A stretch of DNA of 64,000 bases from Isoetes taiwanensis (GCA_021234155.1 JAJEKV010000183.1:434001-498000); one strand, 5' to 3'; positions 1 through 11,906 are shown, counted from the stretch's first letter. The notes: generated by a model not told the origin, from the sequence alone. Numbers and translations: made by a program.

Positions 1-2602
1 TGTATAGAGAACGAAGAGTGCTTTCCCATGGATGGACGGACCTAGATGAGGTCAAATCCAGGTCCAAAAATAATCATTGATATTACTTTGCATATGAGGT
101 TCTTAACCTCAGCCACTTAGGCTCTTAGCTCATGAGAACATCGGAATAGCAGATCAGACCTTCAGGAAACCTGGAGGCTTTCTGCTCATGGGAAAGCGCC
201 CTAAGCCCCACTCCATTGGTTCAAAAAAGTACTTTAAATATGCTCATTCTATTTTTGTTTTTTTATCAATGTTTGTAATTGCTATCAATCTAATCTATGT
301 ATGCCTAGGTCATAGGCTTAAATTACAAAAAATTTTATCATTTTTGTCATGCTTCTCCAATGTGTAATTGCACATTGTGGTGACTTGATCAAACATTAGA
401 AGATTGATATTTTATGTTAAGTCAGGTTTATCTTAGACCATTTCCATTCCAATAAAAGCTCTTGATCTACACGCCCGTTTCAACAATGCAAAAGTGTGCG
501 CTGCAAATAGGGGCATTCACGACACAACATTTGATTTAAACGGAATGGTGCTGGATGAGTTGTTCTACTTTATAGGCATAGTTAAGCTAAAACATGGAAA
601 GGGCCTTGCTTATAATATCCTAAGAGTTAATTGATGCACTGTTTGAAGTGCAAAGTTTTTTATTACAACATTTATCTGAACTTTCCTAGAATTATGAGTG
701 GGTTGATGCCATGCATATCAGGCTAGCAGAAGCAGCATGTGCTGGATTACTTTCCATTCTTTCTTAATGACTCCCTGCATTGCAGAAGCAATGCAAGTCA
801 AGGAACTGCCTGTTGAGCATTGAAAGACATAGCCTTTTTTCTGTCATGATATTTCCTGGCATGCTTTTGATATCCCAACAAATACAATTGGAGTGAAATA
901 TGCAACTGGATCATCCCCGCTAAGTAAAAGAAATGATAGAAATAAAATAAGAAATACGAAATACTAAAAAATGCATAATATAGCCTTCGTCTACCTGAAA
1001 TATATCGCAACAGCAATGATTTTTTGGACAATCTGTGAAGAACCAAAGTTATTTTTTACTTTTGAGTTATAGTTCCTTATAATCAAAGAATGGCATTATT
1101 TCAGATATATACGAAAGTCTTGCTAACCTCTGCCTCTTACAGTCATGTCCATAACTCTACCTGTCAAAGGTAAGGAAATAACATTAGTCATGAAATGTAA
1201 ACACATAAACATAACCAGGTTCCTTGCTTACTCCAGCATCAATCATTCCAGCTGCACCATACGAATTTGTTTCTGAGACAGGAATGTTCCAGCTGCAAGT
1301 TCTTTCGCTAAGTCCCAAATAAACTGGAAAACTCAATTGGCATTAACAAAATCTTCCTTGAAAATAAATGGCAAGGCAAAAGGACTCAAAAATTAAGAGC
1401 ACAGTTAGTGAGTCTTCAATCTAGCTTTAAATGCACCTAACCATTGTACCCCAATAGGATCCAATTTGTAACATGAGTAAACCTTGCAGAAATGATTCTT
1501 GCCTGATCAATGCAAGTCGAAATGCAAACAATCGAAAAACTTCCTTTAGTCTACTCAGAGCAGACGTCTTCACAAGTGTGCTCAAGCAAAGTTATCGTCG
1601 GCCACTGGTTCTTCACGGTTCTTCACATCCTGCAGCAAATGTTCCAGTCTTCAGTTGATTCAGAAAATAGCATATGCAATAGATTATTTAGTGTGGGCAC
1701 AAAGCAAAGCACAAAGAAACCTAACCTGCACTCCATGCTATTGAATAACCTCATGAAGAACCTGTTGATAAGGTGCTTCTTGCAGTAATCTAGGCAATAA
1801 ACCACAGCTTCCAACTATATTTGGTGCATTTCTGCAAGCTTAACTGTTGATATTATAGGCAATGCCGTCAACTTTAGAGATCAAAGCGGAGATTAGTCAG
1901 CAAATAGACAAAATAAAAAAGGTTGAAGCACCTTCCAAATTAAGCTCCTCCTTGCATGCAATCCGGTGCAGAACAAATTGGCATGTGTTTATCATTACCT
2001 ACACATTATCTATTTCCACAACACATAGAAGTCTAAATAAATATACATGGCCTATTCTCTAAGTGCTGCAGCTTTTTATTTACCTTGGCTTGCTTAAAGA
2101 AGACTTGCCTAGCAACTGCAAACACGCCCAACAGACATATTTCACATGTTTCTTTTCTGATAAAAGATGGCTTGATAAACAAATGCTTAGCCAACTGGCA
2201 CTAAGTTCGCATTCACCTCAGTTTTTACCAGAGCAAATGCAATCATTTTGGTGCAGAGTTCTAAGTGTTGGTTGGCACAAGTCACATGAAGGCACCATTA
2301 TTCACATAATAACAAAGATAGATATGCGTATAACCTGGTAATCTGCCGAATCTGCTCCAACATAATAGCAAGTTCAATGATGTTTTTATTTCACTGGCAA
2401 TCTTTCTTCTTTCTTGCTCTTCCCTTGAATCCATGCTCACAGCAGGTTCTACCAGGTTCTCCTTTACTTTCACCAAGTGATCTGCGAATTTCAAATGGTT
2501 CAGTAGAGATTTCTATTCAACTAGGAATCTTCATACTAGTTCACTGTAAATTTTTCTTTTCCATCTGAGAAACATAGAAGAAGATACCTAACCAAGGAAA
2601 TT
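1..2602. other. AT-rich intergenic or intronic DNA, no gene recognised
   Basis: Open frames here are short and lack recognisable motifs on either strand. Part of the stretch could be intron or downstream sequence of the GH17 remnant that follows on the minus strand. The remaining GH17 C-terminal motifs were looked for on the minus strand below the exon and were not seen. Confidence 0.5.
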
Positions 2603-2873
2603 CTACCTGAGTTGGGATTCATCCCCATGAGTTGGCCAGCCTGTTTCACTTATGGCAACCTTTACGTTGCCATAGCCAAGCCTGTTCATGGCTGCAAGCA
2701 GAGCATCCATCTGGGCATCTAACATGTTAGTATAATGCAGAGACCCATCCGGCACAACCGTGTGCGAGGCTGCAAAAAGAGCATATTCAAGTGGGATTTG
2801 AGATGGGTTGCTTGCCCATGCGAAATATGGATACACATTGCTGCATTTTTACCAGATCTTCCCTGAATGTACC
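2603..2873 (-). pseudogene. GH17 glucan endo-1,3-beta-glucosidase exon remnant
   Basis: Glycoside hydrolase family 17 enzymes hydrolyse beta-1,3-glucan (callose) in plant cell walls. The minus strand encodes NVYPYFAW, then LEYALF, then DAQMDALLAAM, LGYGNVKVAISETGWPTHGD. The ETGWP block contains the glutamate that acts as nucleophile in this family. About 75 residues are present against roughly 300 or more in a full enzyme. A GTFREDLVK block lies just upstream, but in a frame one base out of register with NVYPYF, and the residues normally between them are missing, so the piece is deleted or frameshifted. After GDESQL the sequence reads CTCAG then GTAGAA, a plausible splice donor at about 2606/2607. 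No following exon was identified. It could be an exon of a diverged gene, but the frameshift favours a pseudogene. Confidence 0.75.
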
Positions 2874-3913
2874 ATCAATTGCCGGAACTAGCTTGATCCA
2901 GGTAGCAGTCTCTGCTCAAGTTTGATGCCGGATGGATGCCTTGAGGTCACACAAGCGAAAGCTAGGGCCACAGAATATTTTTTCTCCTCATTCTTTTATC
3001 TTTAGGGTCAATATCCGGCATTCTCCAGCAGAAAAATCCATCCCCTTTAAGGCCCATCTATCTTTGATTGCCTAATTTACTTCTTGCTTTATCCTTTTTC
3101 ACTGTCAGAGGAGGCTTTTCGATACGACTCGTAGCTTTCATCTCCTCTAGGTCTAAAACCAATTCTTCCTACTATGGTCGTGACCCCTTAGCTCTTTGCC
3201 GGAGCTTTGCAGAGCGTTGCAGAGATCGCCATGAACCGTGTCCTAAAGAACTCTCCCCGGCACGCAAACAGAGAACGCTAGGCGCTCACCAGCAATTGCA
3301 AGGCTCGTCCCCGACACCATCTCCAAAATCCTCTATCCCCGACGTAGTCCACACACCCAATCACAACCGTCCAATATGCCACGTGCCAGTTTGGAAGGCC
3401 TAGATGGCCCCAATTATCAGTGTTAGGCAGCCCTCTATAATAATATATCCTTATCTTTCTTCCTATATATAAGATCACTAGAATTATCAATATCTATGTC
3501 TTTCCGGCGAAAACTCGGCCAAAATTAGAATTAGTTTTTGTGCCCCGGCTGCCTTTCTTCCCTCGTTCTTTTGTTCCCGACCGACCAAATGGATGCGCAC
3601 TATGGTACGGCCAGTACCCCTTTTTATTCGACTCTGAGACCCATCCGTTCGACCTAAGAACGAGCTACCAATTGATCTTTCGCCTCGGCTCAACCAAAGA
3701 TGATATGCCTTTGCTTCTTGTGATTGATCGCGGCCTTCTAAGCCTACATTAATCGCCATATAAGAACGCCCGACATAAAAAGCGGCGGTAGACTTTGGGG
3801 TAGGGAGTGTGTTTGCCGCGAATTGGCTTAGAGCAAACGAACCCGAGAATTACCTAGCTCTATCTTTGCATTTTCGGAAGCTCACGATAGACTAGCATCA
3901 ACCAACGATTGGA
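2874..3913. other. no recognised gene; moderately GC-rich segment
   Basis: Several frames of 60-110 codons overlap on both strands at 3068-3760, none with a recognisable domain. Base composition is visibly more GC-rich than the flanks from about 3160 to 3760. A TATA-like stretch (CATATAAGA) sits near 3757, about 155 bases upstream of the ATG of the next candidate. I see no other structure here. Confidence 0.4.
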
Positions 3914-4258
3914 ATGGCCAAGGCGACAAAAAAACCGGGTGAGTTGCTATGCTTAAATTTATTCGGTCCATTTTGAATAAATTAGTCGAGAGAGGGCGAT
4001 TTATGTTAGAATAAAGGAAGCAATTTGAGATTGGAAGCCATTTTTATATACTTTGATACCGCCTTGTGTGTTAGGGTACATGTAAACAAGGTAAAAAAAA
4101 AAAAATTATAGGACCGATTTCAAGCTCTTGCTCCCTTGGGATACATTAATTTGGCATTAAAACGTACCATGGATGAGGGAATAGCCGGGTTATACTTAAA
4201 ATCCTTGCTGCCCATTGAAGCCTTTGCAGCTACAGTTGGAATTATTTCGCTGATCTAA
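3914..4258 (+). CDS. candidate small two-exon gene, function unknown
   Basis: An ATG at 3914 opens a short basic N-terminus (MAKATKKP) and meets a good donor, GG|GTGAGT, after 3938. After an AT-rich stretch with an A-run, TTATAG at 4106-4111 could be an acceptor. It is followed by 48 open codons (4112-4255) ending in TAA, with protein-like composition and a hydrophobic C-terminus (FAATVGIISLI). A TATA-like motif lies near 3757. The weak point is phase: the first exon ends in phase 1, whereas the second open frame needs phase 0, so a frameshift, another exon or a different donor must be assumed. No family was recognised, and chance open frames remain possible. Confidence 0.25.
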
Positions 4259-6847
4259 TTTTTTTCTAAGGTTATGAAAATGGAAGTGGGCAGTGCCCAA
4301 ATCTGTATGGATTCTTGCTGCATATAGGTTTTTGTAGAGAGATTCAGTGGGCCTGCTAGCTGTTGCAGCATATGATGGAATTTTTGCGACTCTATGGTTG
4401 GATATTACAAAATCCGACTACTGTAATTAAAAGGAGGCGTCCCGGGTGCATATGCAATTCAATCAGAATTTAAACTGAGTTCCTGACCTGTTCAACAATT
4501 CCGTGGCGACCTGCCGCACAGACTGAAAACGTCCAACAGCCTTCTTCTCTATCCTTTAAGGTTTTCAGGCCTTTCGATCCCTTACCAATCAAACATGGCC
4601 TTCAGGATATCCGATGGGCGGTACTCAAGGAGGGAACGGGAACCATGATTTATGTGCCTGAATGCAGTTGCAGAGCATGGATTTGAGAATGGGGGCTTAA
4701 ACAGTCTGAAGCTTTGATGTAGCAAGAAAAAAATGACCGTAATCATGAAGAGGACGAGGGAAAACAGAGAAAACGAACGACTTATTCTTACTCAGATTAA
4801 TGCCTTTCTACACTATGAACAGCTTCTATATCTTCAGGATTTTAAAAATTCTTGTGGCTCTGACATTCGAAATTGAGGCTAATATCATGGAGGTCCATTG
4901 ACGCCATGGCAATGGATAAAGTACTCTGGAAAGCACAGGGAACTCCAAATCATGGTTTTGTTTTTATTTCTTAGTGCAGGAGTCAGAGATATAGGAGCCC
5001 ATGAATATGCTGGAACTTCTCCCATAATCCGTGTACTTTTTCAATCGGAAATTATTTCTTTGGGCAACAGATTACATTTGCAGCCTAACAGGGCCATGAA
5101 ATGAGTCAACTAGAAGTCTCCCATCTTGCCTTCTCGCTCAACAATTCTTAGCCTACTAGTTCTATGCAGAGGAAATATCATGGGATTCTCATTTATTCCA
5201 AAATGAATCTGATGTCTGTGCTATCTCTTGCCATAATTTTTAAAATCAAATTCAAAATAGCTCAGAATCTATTGAGTTCATGCTTTCTAAAAACAAAGAG
5301 GACTCAACATGTTTTGTGTGACTCGGTTCCTGGGCGGAGCTAGATTAAGGCGTCGGATCATTTTCCCTAATAACAAATGTTTTTGACAAAGCAGAAGCCT
5401 CAGAAGAGGGGTTGTCTAATTCGGCGAAGCAAAGAAGAGCTTCTTATCATGGAAAACAATGGAAGATTCAAAATGTTCTGTTGATGGAGGCCATTAGCTA
5501 GTCAGCTTGAGTTGGGCTTGGCAGGCAACCCAGATTCCGGAAATAATCCATTGTCTGAATATGAAATCAAAATATAGTAGCTTTAAGATGTGCAGCTTGG
5601 AGATGAAAGAAGCTGAGAATCTATCTGTCAAAACAGAGAGATATTCGCAAGGACAATGGGTAATGTGATTCGGAAGCTTCGAACATAAATTGTTAAGTGA
5701 TTCAGAAGCAGAGCAAGAGTAATCCATGGTCAAACACAGAAATCTTAAATTATCCGGCCCATATTTTAGATTGTCGGTCGAAATTGTACTTGATCCGCCC
5801 GAAATTGGATACTAAATTAAAGAGGATATGGGTTAAATACCAGGATATGGCTAGAAATAAACTGGGCGCCAGTTCAATCAACTTCAGTTATTTTCTGGGT
5901 GGTTGGGCACACTGATACACCCATAAATTCGCCGGAGGCCTGCATTACATCTAATGAAAATTAAGTTTGTTGGGTGGTTCAAAAAACTGGCATGATTCTC
6001 AAAGACTTTCAACTGAAAGTGCCATCAACTCTCAATTGTACGGAAGAAACTACATCAAGAAAGCACACAGTTCCAGTTCTACAGGACCCAAATAAAAAAA
6101 TGACCCAGAATTCCCTGCATTTTGTGGCAAAACTTTTACAAAAATTATACATAGATTGAGGCCGAAAATGGGCTCAATCTACATATTTTAGCCGTCTTTT
6201 GCACCTTGCTCAAGGACCCTTGCGTTTAAGTTAGCCAGTGGCAATCAAGCAATTATATCGAAGTAAGAAGGCACGTGCTATATTCTAAACCATCTCCAAA
6301 CAAAATGCCTGACTGTTTGATAATGCTTCCAGTCAAAATTCTTAATGCCCACATGGGGAAAACCTTGACTTATGATTTGGTTGAGAAAATGTTTTATTCC
6401 TATGTCAGAATTCTCAAGGCAAGAAGTTTTGGCCAGAGGAGGCCTGCAAAGACAAACGTCTATAAGAAAACCACTAACTAAGTGTGCAATCAGTAGTTGG
6501 AAAAGTGAGGATTCCGCAATCTAGACAATAGAATGTACCATTGTTGTAAGTTTTATCCATGTATCACCATATTCGAACTAACAAATTTTCCTTTGCAGAC
6601 TTATTTTTCTATCCAGCCATTATTGTCCATTGTTCAACATGTCGACAAGCAATTTGCAAGCAAATACAGATGTAGAAGATAAGGTTAGAAATCTATTTGT
6701 AAGCATATATTAAAGATTTCATAAATCAATAGAGATTTACTAAGATTCTTTTGCATGCATCATTTATTAATCAATACCATCAGCATCAGCATCATGTAAA
6801 CCTGTTATATACAAGATGTGAAAATACAAAGCATAGATCGAATGAAG
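4259..6847. other. AT-rich DNA, no gene recognised
   Basis: Only short open frames without recognisable motifs occur on either strand. The 3' part (about 6600-6850) may be leader or intron of the Helitron that follows, whose 5' end could not be placed. Confidence 0.4.
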
Positions 6848-7222
6848 CAGACATGAGAACAAATCAAGAAGAAGATCAAACAAGGGAAAAAAAAGAGGGC
6901 GTCCAAGGTAAGTTCAAATGTTATATCTTATCGTTTGTCATCTTCATGACTATTTCTTTTGCATTCTATGTTGTTTTTATTTCCACATCTATAATCAATC
7001 TTAGTACATTTAATTAACGCCTTTTGCATCATATCTTTGATAATTTTGTCTCTAGCTAATTTAGAAGGGCTCCCCAACGATGAAATGAATAAAATTGTCA
7101 ATCGTCGAAAATACCTAATAGAAATTTCAAACCCGAAAAAAATTGAAAGCCGCTACTATAAAAAGCGAAGGAGCAACGGATGTCTATGGATAGAGACATT
7201 GAAGCCTCAGTACAAATTATAA
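6848..7222 (+). pseudogene. Helitron N-terminal exon pair, copy 1
   Basis: The first exon ends in an EGVQ-coding stretch at 6907, followed by the donor GTAAGT. The second starts at 7056 after TCTCTAG and continues in phase as ANLEGLPNDEMNKIVNRRKY, then diverges and stops at 7222. The same exon pair, with the same donor context and the same LEGLP...NRRKY block, recurs about 450-570 bases downstream. This copy appears dead, because the frame closes soon after NRRKY. The basic NRRKY segment resembles the Arg-rich N-termini of some Helitron proteins, which is an inference. Confidence 0.55.
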
Positions 7223-7299
7223 ATTTTAATGCTTTATAACCCACTAATGTATTCTAACTATATGTTTGAATACAATTTGAAATTGAAGCATTCTATGGT

Positions 7300-7965
7300 C
7301 CTAACATGAGACAAGAACGTAACCAAGGATCATCGGGCATAAAAAGAGAGGGCGTCCAAGGTGAGTACAAATGCTATATGAATTTTATATCTATAAAGAG
7401 TAGTGAATTAGTTATACTTAGAATAAGTTCGTTATATTCATTTATTGATGATGTCATGATTAATCTTTTATTTTCTACGTATCATATCGTTTAGTAAAAG
7501 CACGTGATCTCGATTTTTACGACCTACTAAAACTATCTACCTGAACCATATATAGATTATATAGTGAATCTTATCTTTTTCCATTGACATCACCCTCATT
7601 GTATCTTTAATAGGCTATCTCCAGCTGATCTAGAAGGCCTTCCTAAGAATGACGTAAACAAAATCCTCAATCGTCGAAAGTATCAGCGAGAATATCAAGC
7701 TCGAAAGAGACTAAAAAACATTGCCACCTTAGACGCAGATCGAACACCGCCATGCTCAGTAGATCGTTCCATGGAGGTTATATCAAATATAACCTCCATG
7801 GAACAAAGTGATAAAAATACAGTAGTCACCAGTCTTGAAATAACAAATTGTAACACAGCGAGTCGACACTGGCAAAAGCACATTGCCATGATGCAACGAG
7901 ACATGAAACCCGCGGGACATGAACGGGTTGAAATGGGCGGGAAAATGTGGCATATGTCACATTGA
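7300..7965 (+). pseudogene. Helitron N-terminal exon pair, copy 2, with basic region
   Basis: The first exon ends at 7360 (EGVQ context) with the donor GTGAGT. The second starts at 7625 after CTCCAG and reads ADLEGLPKNDVNKILNRRKY followed by an Arg/Lys-rich stretch. The frame stays open to the stop at 7965. It is in the same frame as the Rep exon beginning near 8257, so this copy is likely the one attached to the Rep gene. It contains a perfect 18-bp hairpin at 7766-7804. Splice sites are inferred from consensus and from agreement between the two copies. Confidence 0.55.
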
Positions 7966-8256
7966 CCTTTCGACCAAAACGTATCGATTCATTTGCAACA
8001 ATGGACGCCGTTTACTTCCGCCCCTTGAGCCTCTCCCGGAAACTTGAAAAGAACTTTATTCAATGCCCAAATTTTCTCGACAATTCACGCGATTGTGAAC
8101 AACTTATTTTGTTTTCTTGCTCTTGGTGTCGACGGTGATTTCATGGACTTGAAAATGCCATCATCGATTCGCGATCATGGGCGCCGCATTTAACCAAACT
8201 CTATCTGCGCAGCACACCCACCAAAGACACTTCATTGGTACATATATGATGACTCA
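7940..8256 (+). pseudogene. Helitron Cys-rich region remnant
   Basis: Two overlapping frames encode CGICHIDLSTKTYRFICNNG and then an RRLLPPLEPLPE-like segment followed by NFIQCPNFLDNSRDC. The spaced Cys and His residues and the LLPPL segment resemble the zinc-binding region found before the Helitron-like N domain. Frame changes occur near 8040, so it is broken. The join to the Rep frame near 8257 contains stops. Confidence 0.5.
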
Positions 8257-9330
8257 ATGAGACATACCATTGCCGCCAACATGCAAATACCATCCACATG
8301 GATTATGCAAGTTCTTCGCAACTCTAGATATGATCAATCGGTATATCAAAGCAGGTTGAAAACAATAAAAGAATTACGCCCCGCACCTAAAAGGCTTACC
8401 CGGCGAGAATCCTCCACATCGGATGAAATAGTCGCTATCGCACATGCCAACAACTCGGTCACCATAAAACCTAGAACGGCAATGCTTTGGATGCAAAGAC
8501 GACCACCCGACCCAAGATTCTTGAGCATCCTTGACCCTACATACGAGCCACTTCAATACCCACTGTTCTTTCCACACGGAACACCAGGGTGGCATCCACA
8601 CAATGACCAAAACATGTCTCAGATAGATTGGTACCGAACCAGACTACTCCACGAACCCCGCTTCGCAGCCTAGGTAGATTGTGCGTGAAAATTACCGTTG
8701 ACATGTATTTCGAGGGTCGAAGAAGAGCGCCTCAATTATATCATAACTGAGGGCTATCGACGAAACTTCACACAACATGAAGATGACTTCATTGACGACA
8801 ACGATCCCGATGCCCATTACAGAACTCTACCAGCATCCTTTCTGGGCTCCAGGCGATGGTGTGCCGTTCAAGTAGCAGATGCCCTGGCACTCGCAAGAGT
8901 TAAAGGAAGGCCCAGCTTCTTCATAACTATAACAACGAATCCAACGTGGCCCGAAATAAAACAAAAGTTACATCCTGGCCAAAATGCATCTGACAACCCC
9001 ACAGTTGTCGTTCGAGCATGCCACGAAAGAGTCCAATATACAAAGAACATCATTCGAAAATATCTCGGACCCATATCCTACATGATGCACGTCATCGAAT
9101 TTCAACAAAGGGGATTACCCCACGCACACATGGTCGTAAAGACAGAGCATGAGATTCCGATAGACATGATCGATAGTTTAATCTCTGCAGAACTACCAGA
9201 AGACCCCGTACTAAGAGCACAAGTCGAGAAATACATGATTCATAGACATACAAAACGCTGCCTCAAACAAAACAATCGATCTTCGCTACAAGTACCCAAG
9301 GCCAATAAACCCAACAACATACATCGATGA
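8257..9330 (+). pseudogene. Helitron-like N domain and Rep (HUH) N-terminal part
   Basis: The 5' part contains YEPLQYPLFFPHGTPGW, the characteristic Helitron-like N-domain block, followed by QIDWYRTRLL. After two in-frame stops near 8671-8697 the same frame resumes with SRVEEERLNYI, then FFITITTNPTWPEI, and RGLPHAHMVV, whose His-Ala-His is encoded at 9121-9129. HUH histidines coordinate the metal ion used for single-strand nicking. The two stops and a frame loss after about 9310 make it a pseudogene. The order and spacing agree with plant Helitron Rep/helicase proteins. Confidence 0.85.
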
Positions 9331-9927
9331 AAAGGGATAACGCATAATATAGACGACGAACCGAGGCAGACGTAAATGTCGTCCCATACATGCCTTTTTT
9401 ACTGAGAGAAATGGATTGCCACGTCTATGTAGATATCGCATCAACCGTGCACATATTTGCATACCTTTACGGCTACATATACAAAGGCTTCGACACGGCC
9501 CGCTTCCACATCGACTCAGCTAAACATGCTTCCACACAACCCGCCCAACAAACAAGAACGACAGCGACCGAGCCACGCTCGAAACGAAATCCAAGACTAT
9601 ATATCTGCGCGCTACCTATCCTCGATGGAATCAACATGGAGAATCATGTCCTACCACATGACTGAAAAACACCCTTCTGTCAAATGCCTCCCTTTGCATC
9701 TAGAGGGACAAAACAAACATCATTTAAGAAGCACGTCGTCATTCACTGGAATCTCCCTGCTAGACAGATACTTCCTACGACCACTTGATCCCAAATTCGA
9801 TCACGTGACCTACATCGAATACAACGAACAATATACCTCTACCACATACAAACCGGACACCATCCTCAAACCAACCGACCACCTAGAGCAAAAAATGCGC
9901 AGCGTAATCCGTAATATCATCCACTAA
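9331..9927 (+). pseudogene. Helitron Rep C-terminal part with tyrosine region
   Basis: A frame change after about 9310 brings CHVYVDIASTVHIFAYLYGYIYKGFD into register. This matches the conserved Rep segment that carries the paired catalytic tyrosines (YLYxYIYKG-like), which form the 5'-phosphotyrosine link. Another frame change leads to EIQDYISARYLSSMESTWRI and LPLHLEGQNKH, both standard blocks between Rep and helicase. Frames 9390-9665 and 9457-9927 overlap because of these indels. Confidence 0.8.
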
Positions 9928-10247
9928 AGAACGAGAGGACGACTAATTTGTAGGATACGCCTACTACTTCCAAAAGTTGGAGAAGCATTCTACCTAAGAC
10001 CGATCCCCGCTCCACAAAGCAAAGACGATGTTGGGAAGAACTCAAGACCCACTCCACCAACGACGATTACAAGACATACCAAGAAACTGCTCAAGCCATT
10101 GGACTAATCGCACCAAAGAATCAAGCAATAGCAAGAATGCAGAAGCAATCTCATGTCTGAGACCCCATCACAATCTGCGATTCCTATTTACACTCCTAAT
10201 ACTAGATTCGGACCGCACTTGAGCTATGGAAGACATTTCAAAGCCAC
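9928..10247 (+). pseudogene. Helitron linker between Rep and helicase, frameshifted
   Basis: Short fragments in different frames recall the usual GE-x-FYLRxxL and SWEEL...YKTYQETAQAIGL blocks that lie between Rep and helicase. Every frame carries stops. This is decayed Helitron sequence rather than an independent gene. Confidence 0.6.
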
Positions 10248-11255
10248 ATGATAGCCGACTTCCTAGAACAATATCCAGAAACCAAGCGATCGCCATCAAT
10301 GAAACCCCGGGTCGCCATCAACAACATCTTGATCCAACACGGCACCAACATCAAGCCTTTGGCCTGCCCATGCAAAACATCCCATCCAAAGAAGTACGTA
10401 ATGAACTTCCGGAAAGTTCCCCACCACTTAAGAATACCTCATAAAGAGCTCAACTATGTCGCAAAACCATGAACAAGAACCGGACCTCAATCTACACCCA
10501 CATATGCCAACTTATCAACAAAGTAGCTTGTCCATCCCCAATCTTCGTATGGAAAGGCAGGAACAGGAAAAACATACGCCCTCAACGCCATCATCCGCCT
10601 CTACATACGAGGACTGAACCAAATAATCTTACCGTGTGCCACCACGGCATTGGCATCACTACAGTATCCCGCCGGAAGAACTGCGCACTCCCTATTTCAA
10701 ATACCTATCGTCGAAAACAACATCGGAATCCATTCCCTGCTTGATCCACACTCTCCAAGGGCCACATTGATCAACACCGCAACAGCAATCATATGGGACG
10801 AGTTTCCCATGGCAAACAGAGCGGTCATAGAAGCAGTCGACATCCTCTTGCAGAACATAACAGGCACAAAGAGCCCATTCGGAGGAAAACTACTCATAGC
10901 AGCCGGGGATTTCAGACAGATTGCCCCCGTCGTCAAACGAGGAGGAAAAACAGCAACAATAAACGCATCCATCATATCCTCACCCTTGTGGAAACACTTC
11001 AAAGTCCTAGAGCTCAACGAGCCAGTGAGGAACGCAGCCGATCCAGAGCTCATACAATTCGTCGACGACATTGGAGAAGGTCGTCTGCTCAATAACATTC
11101 CACTAACACTGTTCAAGACAACAACAAAGATCGAGGACGCCGTCAACTTCTTATACAACACATACATACTACTAACGCCCACCATATGCGAAAAGAGAGC
11201 ATTTCTATCTCCAAAGAACGTCCCCGGCCGACAAGCTTCAACATCGAAATCATAA
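10248..11255 (+). pseudogene. Helitron PIF1-like helicase
   Basis: The helicase would unwind the strand displaced during rolling-circle transposition. Walker A reads GKAGTGKTYALNAI, encoded around 10551-10592. Walker B lies in AIIWDEFPMANR near 10785-10820, and the next conserved blocks LIAAGDFRQIAPVVKRG and ELNEPVRN follow in the frame 10650-11255. The first piece (10248-10472) encodes MIADFLEQYPETKR and is separated from Walker A by stops and indels. The C-terminal motifs of the family are not intact after 11255. Low GC in the third position is not evident; the region is GC-richer than its flanks. Confidence 0.85.
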
Positions 11256-11857
11256 CGTAATGATCCTAGAAGACCCCGTGGTTACTTTAGGCGATTGGAC
11301 TCACGTAAAAACGACCAGACCATCGAGGACCATCCAATGGCAACGACATGCACTTCCTCAACGGCTACAAACACCCGCTTCCACAACACCTAACTCCAAC
11401 TAAAGCCCAACACCATATGCCACATCACAAAGACACTAGACAAAGAGGAGGACTCGTTAAAAAACGCCAGAGTCATAGTATGCTCAATGCATGCCAAGTT
11501 CAGAACCATGAAACTTCTAACAAAGCCAACCACAAAGACGTGGGAAACGTGACACCCCATATCCCGAAGTCGACTTCTTCCACCAATGGGATAACCGCCC
11601 CCCGACAATCCATGACGACAACTCCCACTACGACCCGCCCTACTCAACAACATTCCACACCGCCAGGACTAACCCTCGACAAAATAGTCCTCGACCGCGA
11701 ATCAAGTCTTCACACACGGACAACTATACACGGCTAGGCCACACGATAACGAAAAGAAAGAAGATGTATTAATCCTCCTCGACGAGTCAAACACCGGACA
11801 AGACTACAACAAACGCCGTCTACAAAGAACTACTTCCCTAAACAAGGTACGCACTCA
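11256..11857 (+). other. decayed Helitron 3' sequence
   Basis: No long frame follows the helicase, although composition stays like that of the coding part (C- and A-rich plus strand) up to about 11850. It probably represents the eroded helicase C-terminus and 3' non-coding end. A convincing CTAG end preceded by a hairpin was not found. Confidence 0.45.
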
Positions 11858-11880
11858 AAAAAAAAAAAAAAAAAAAAAAA
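11858..11880 (+). repeat. poly(A) tract
   Basis: A run of about 23 A follows the Helitron remains. It could be a retroposed tail or simple slippage. No LINE- or SINE-type coding or promoter sequence was recognised immediately upstream. Confidence 0.7.
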
Positions 11881-11906
11881 CACTCCCTCCATCTCATGCC
11901 TGGGAT

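Larger units (their letters stand above)
6848..11850 (+). mobile_element. degenerate autonomous-type Helitron
   Basis: Helitrons are rolling-circle DNA transposons whose large protein joins an HUH replication initiator (Rep) to a PIF1/RecD-like helicase. All hallmark parts are here in order on the plus strand: a basic N-terminal exon, a Cys-rich block, a Helitron-like N domain, Rep with an HAH motif, the Rep tyrosine region, and a helicase with Walker A and B. The frame is broken many times by stops and indels, so it cannot make the full protein. Neither the 5' TC end nor the 3' CTRR end with its hairpin could be assigned, so both limits are approximate. The 3' limit is set just before an A-rich tract. 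Confidence 0.85.

Noticed and set aside
10697-11185. 162-codon minus-strand frame
   Set aside because: Antisense of the Helitron helicase, which carries Walker A and B on the plus strand.
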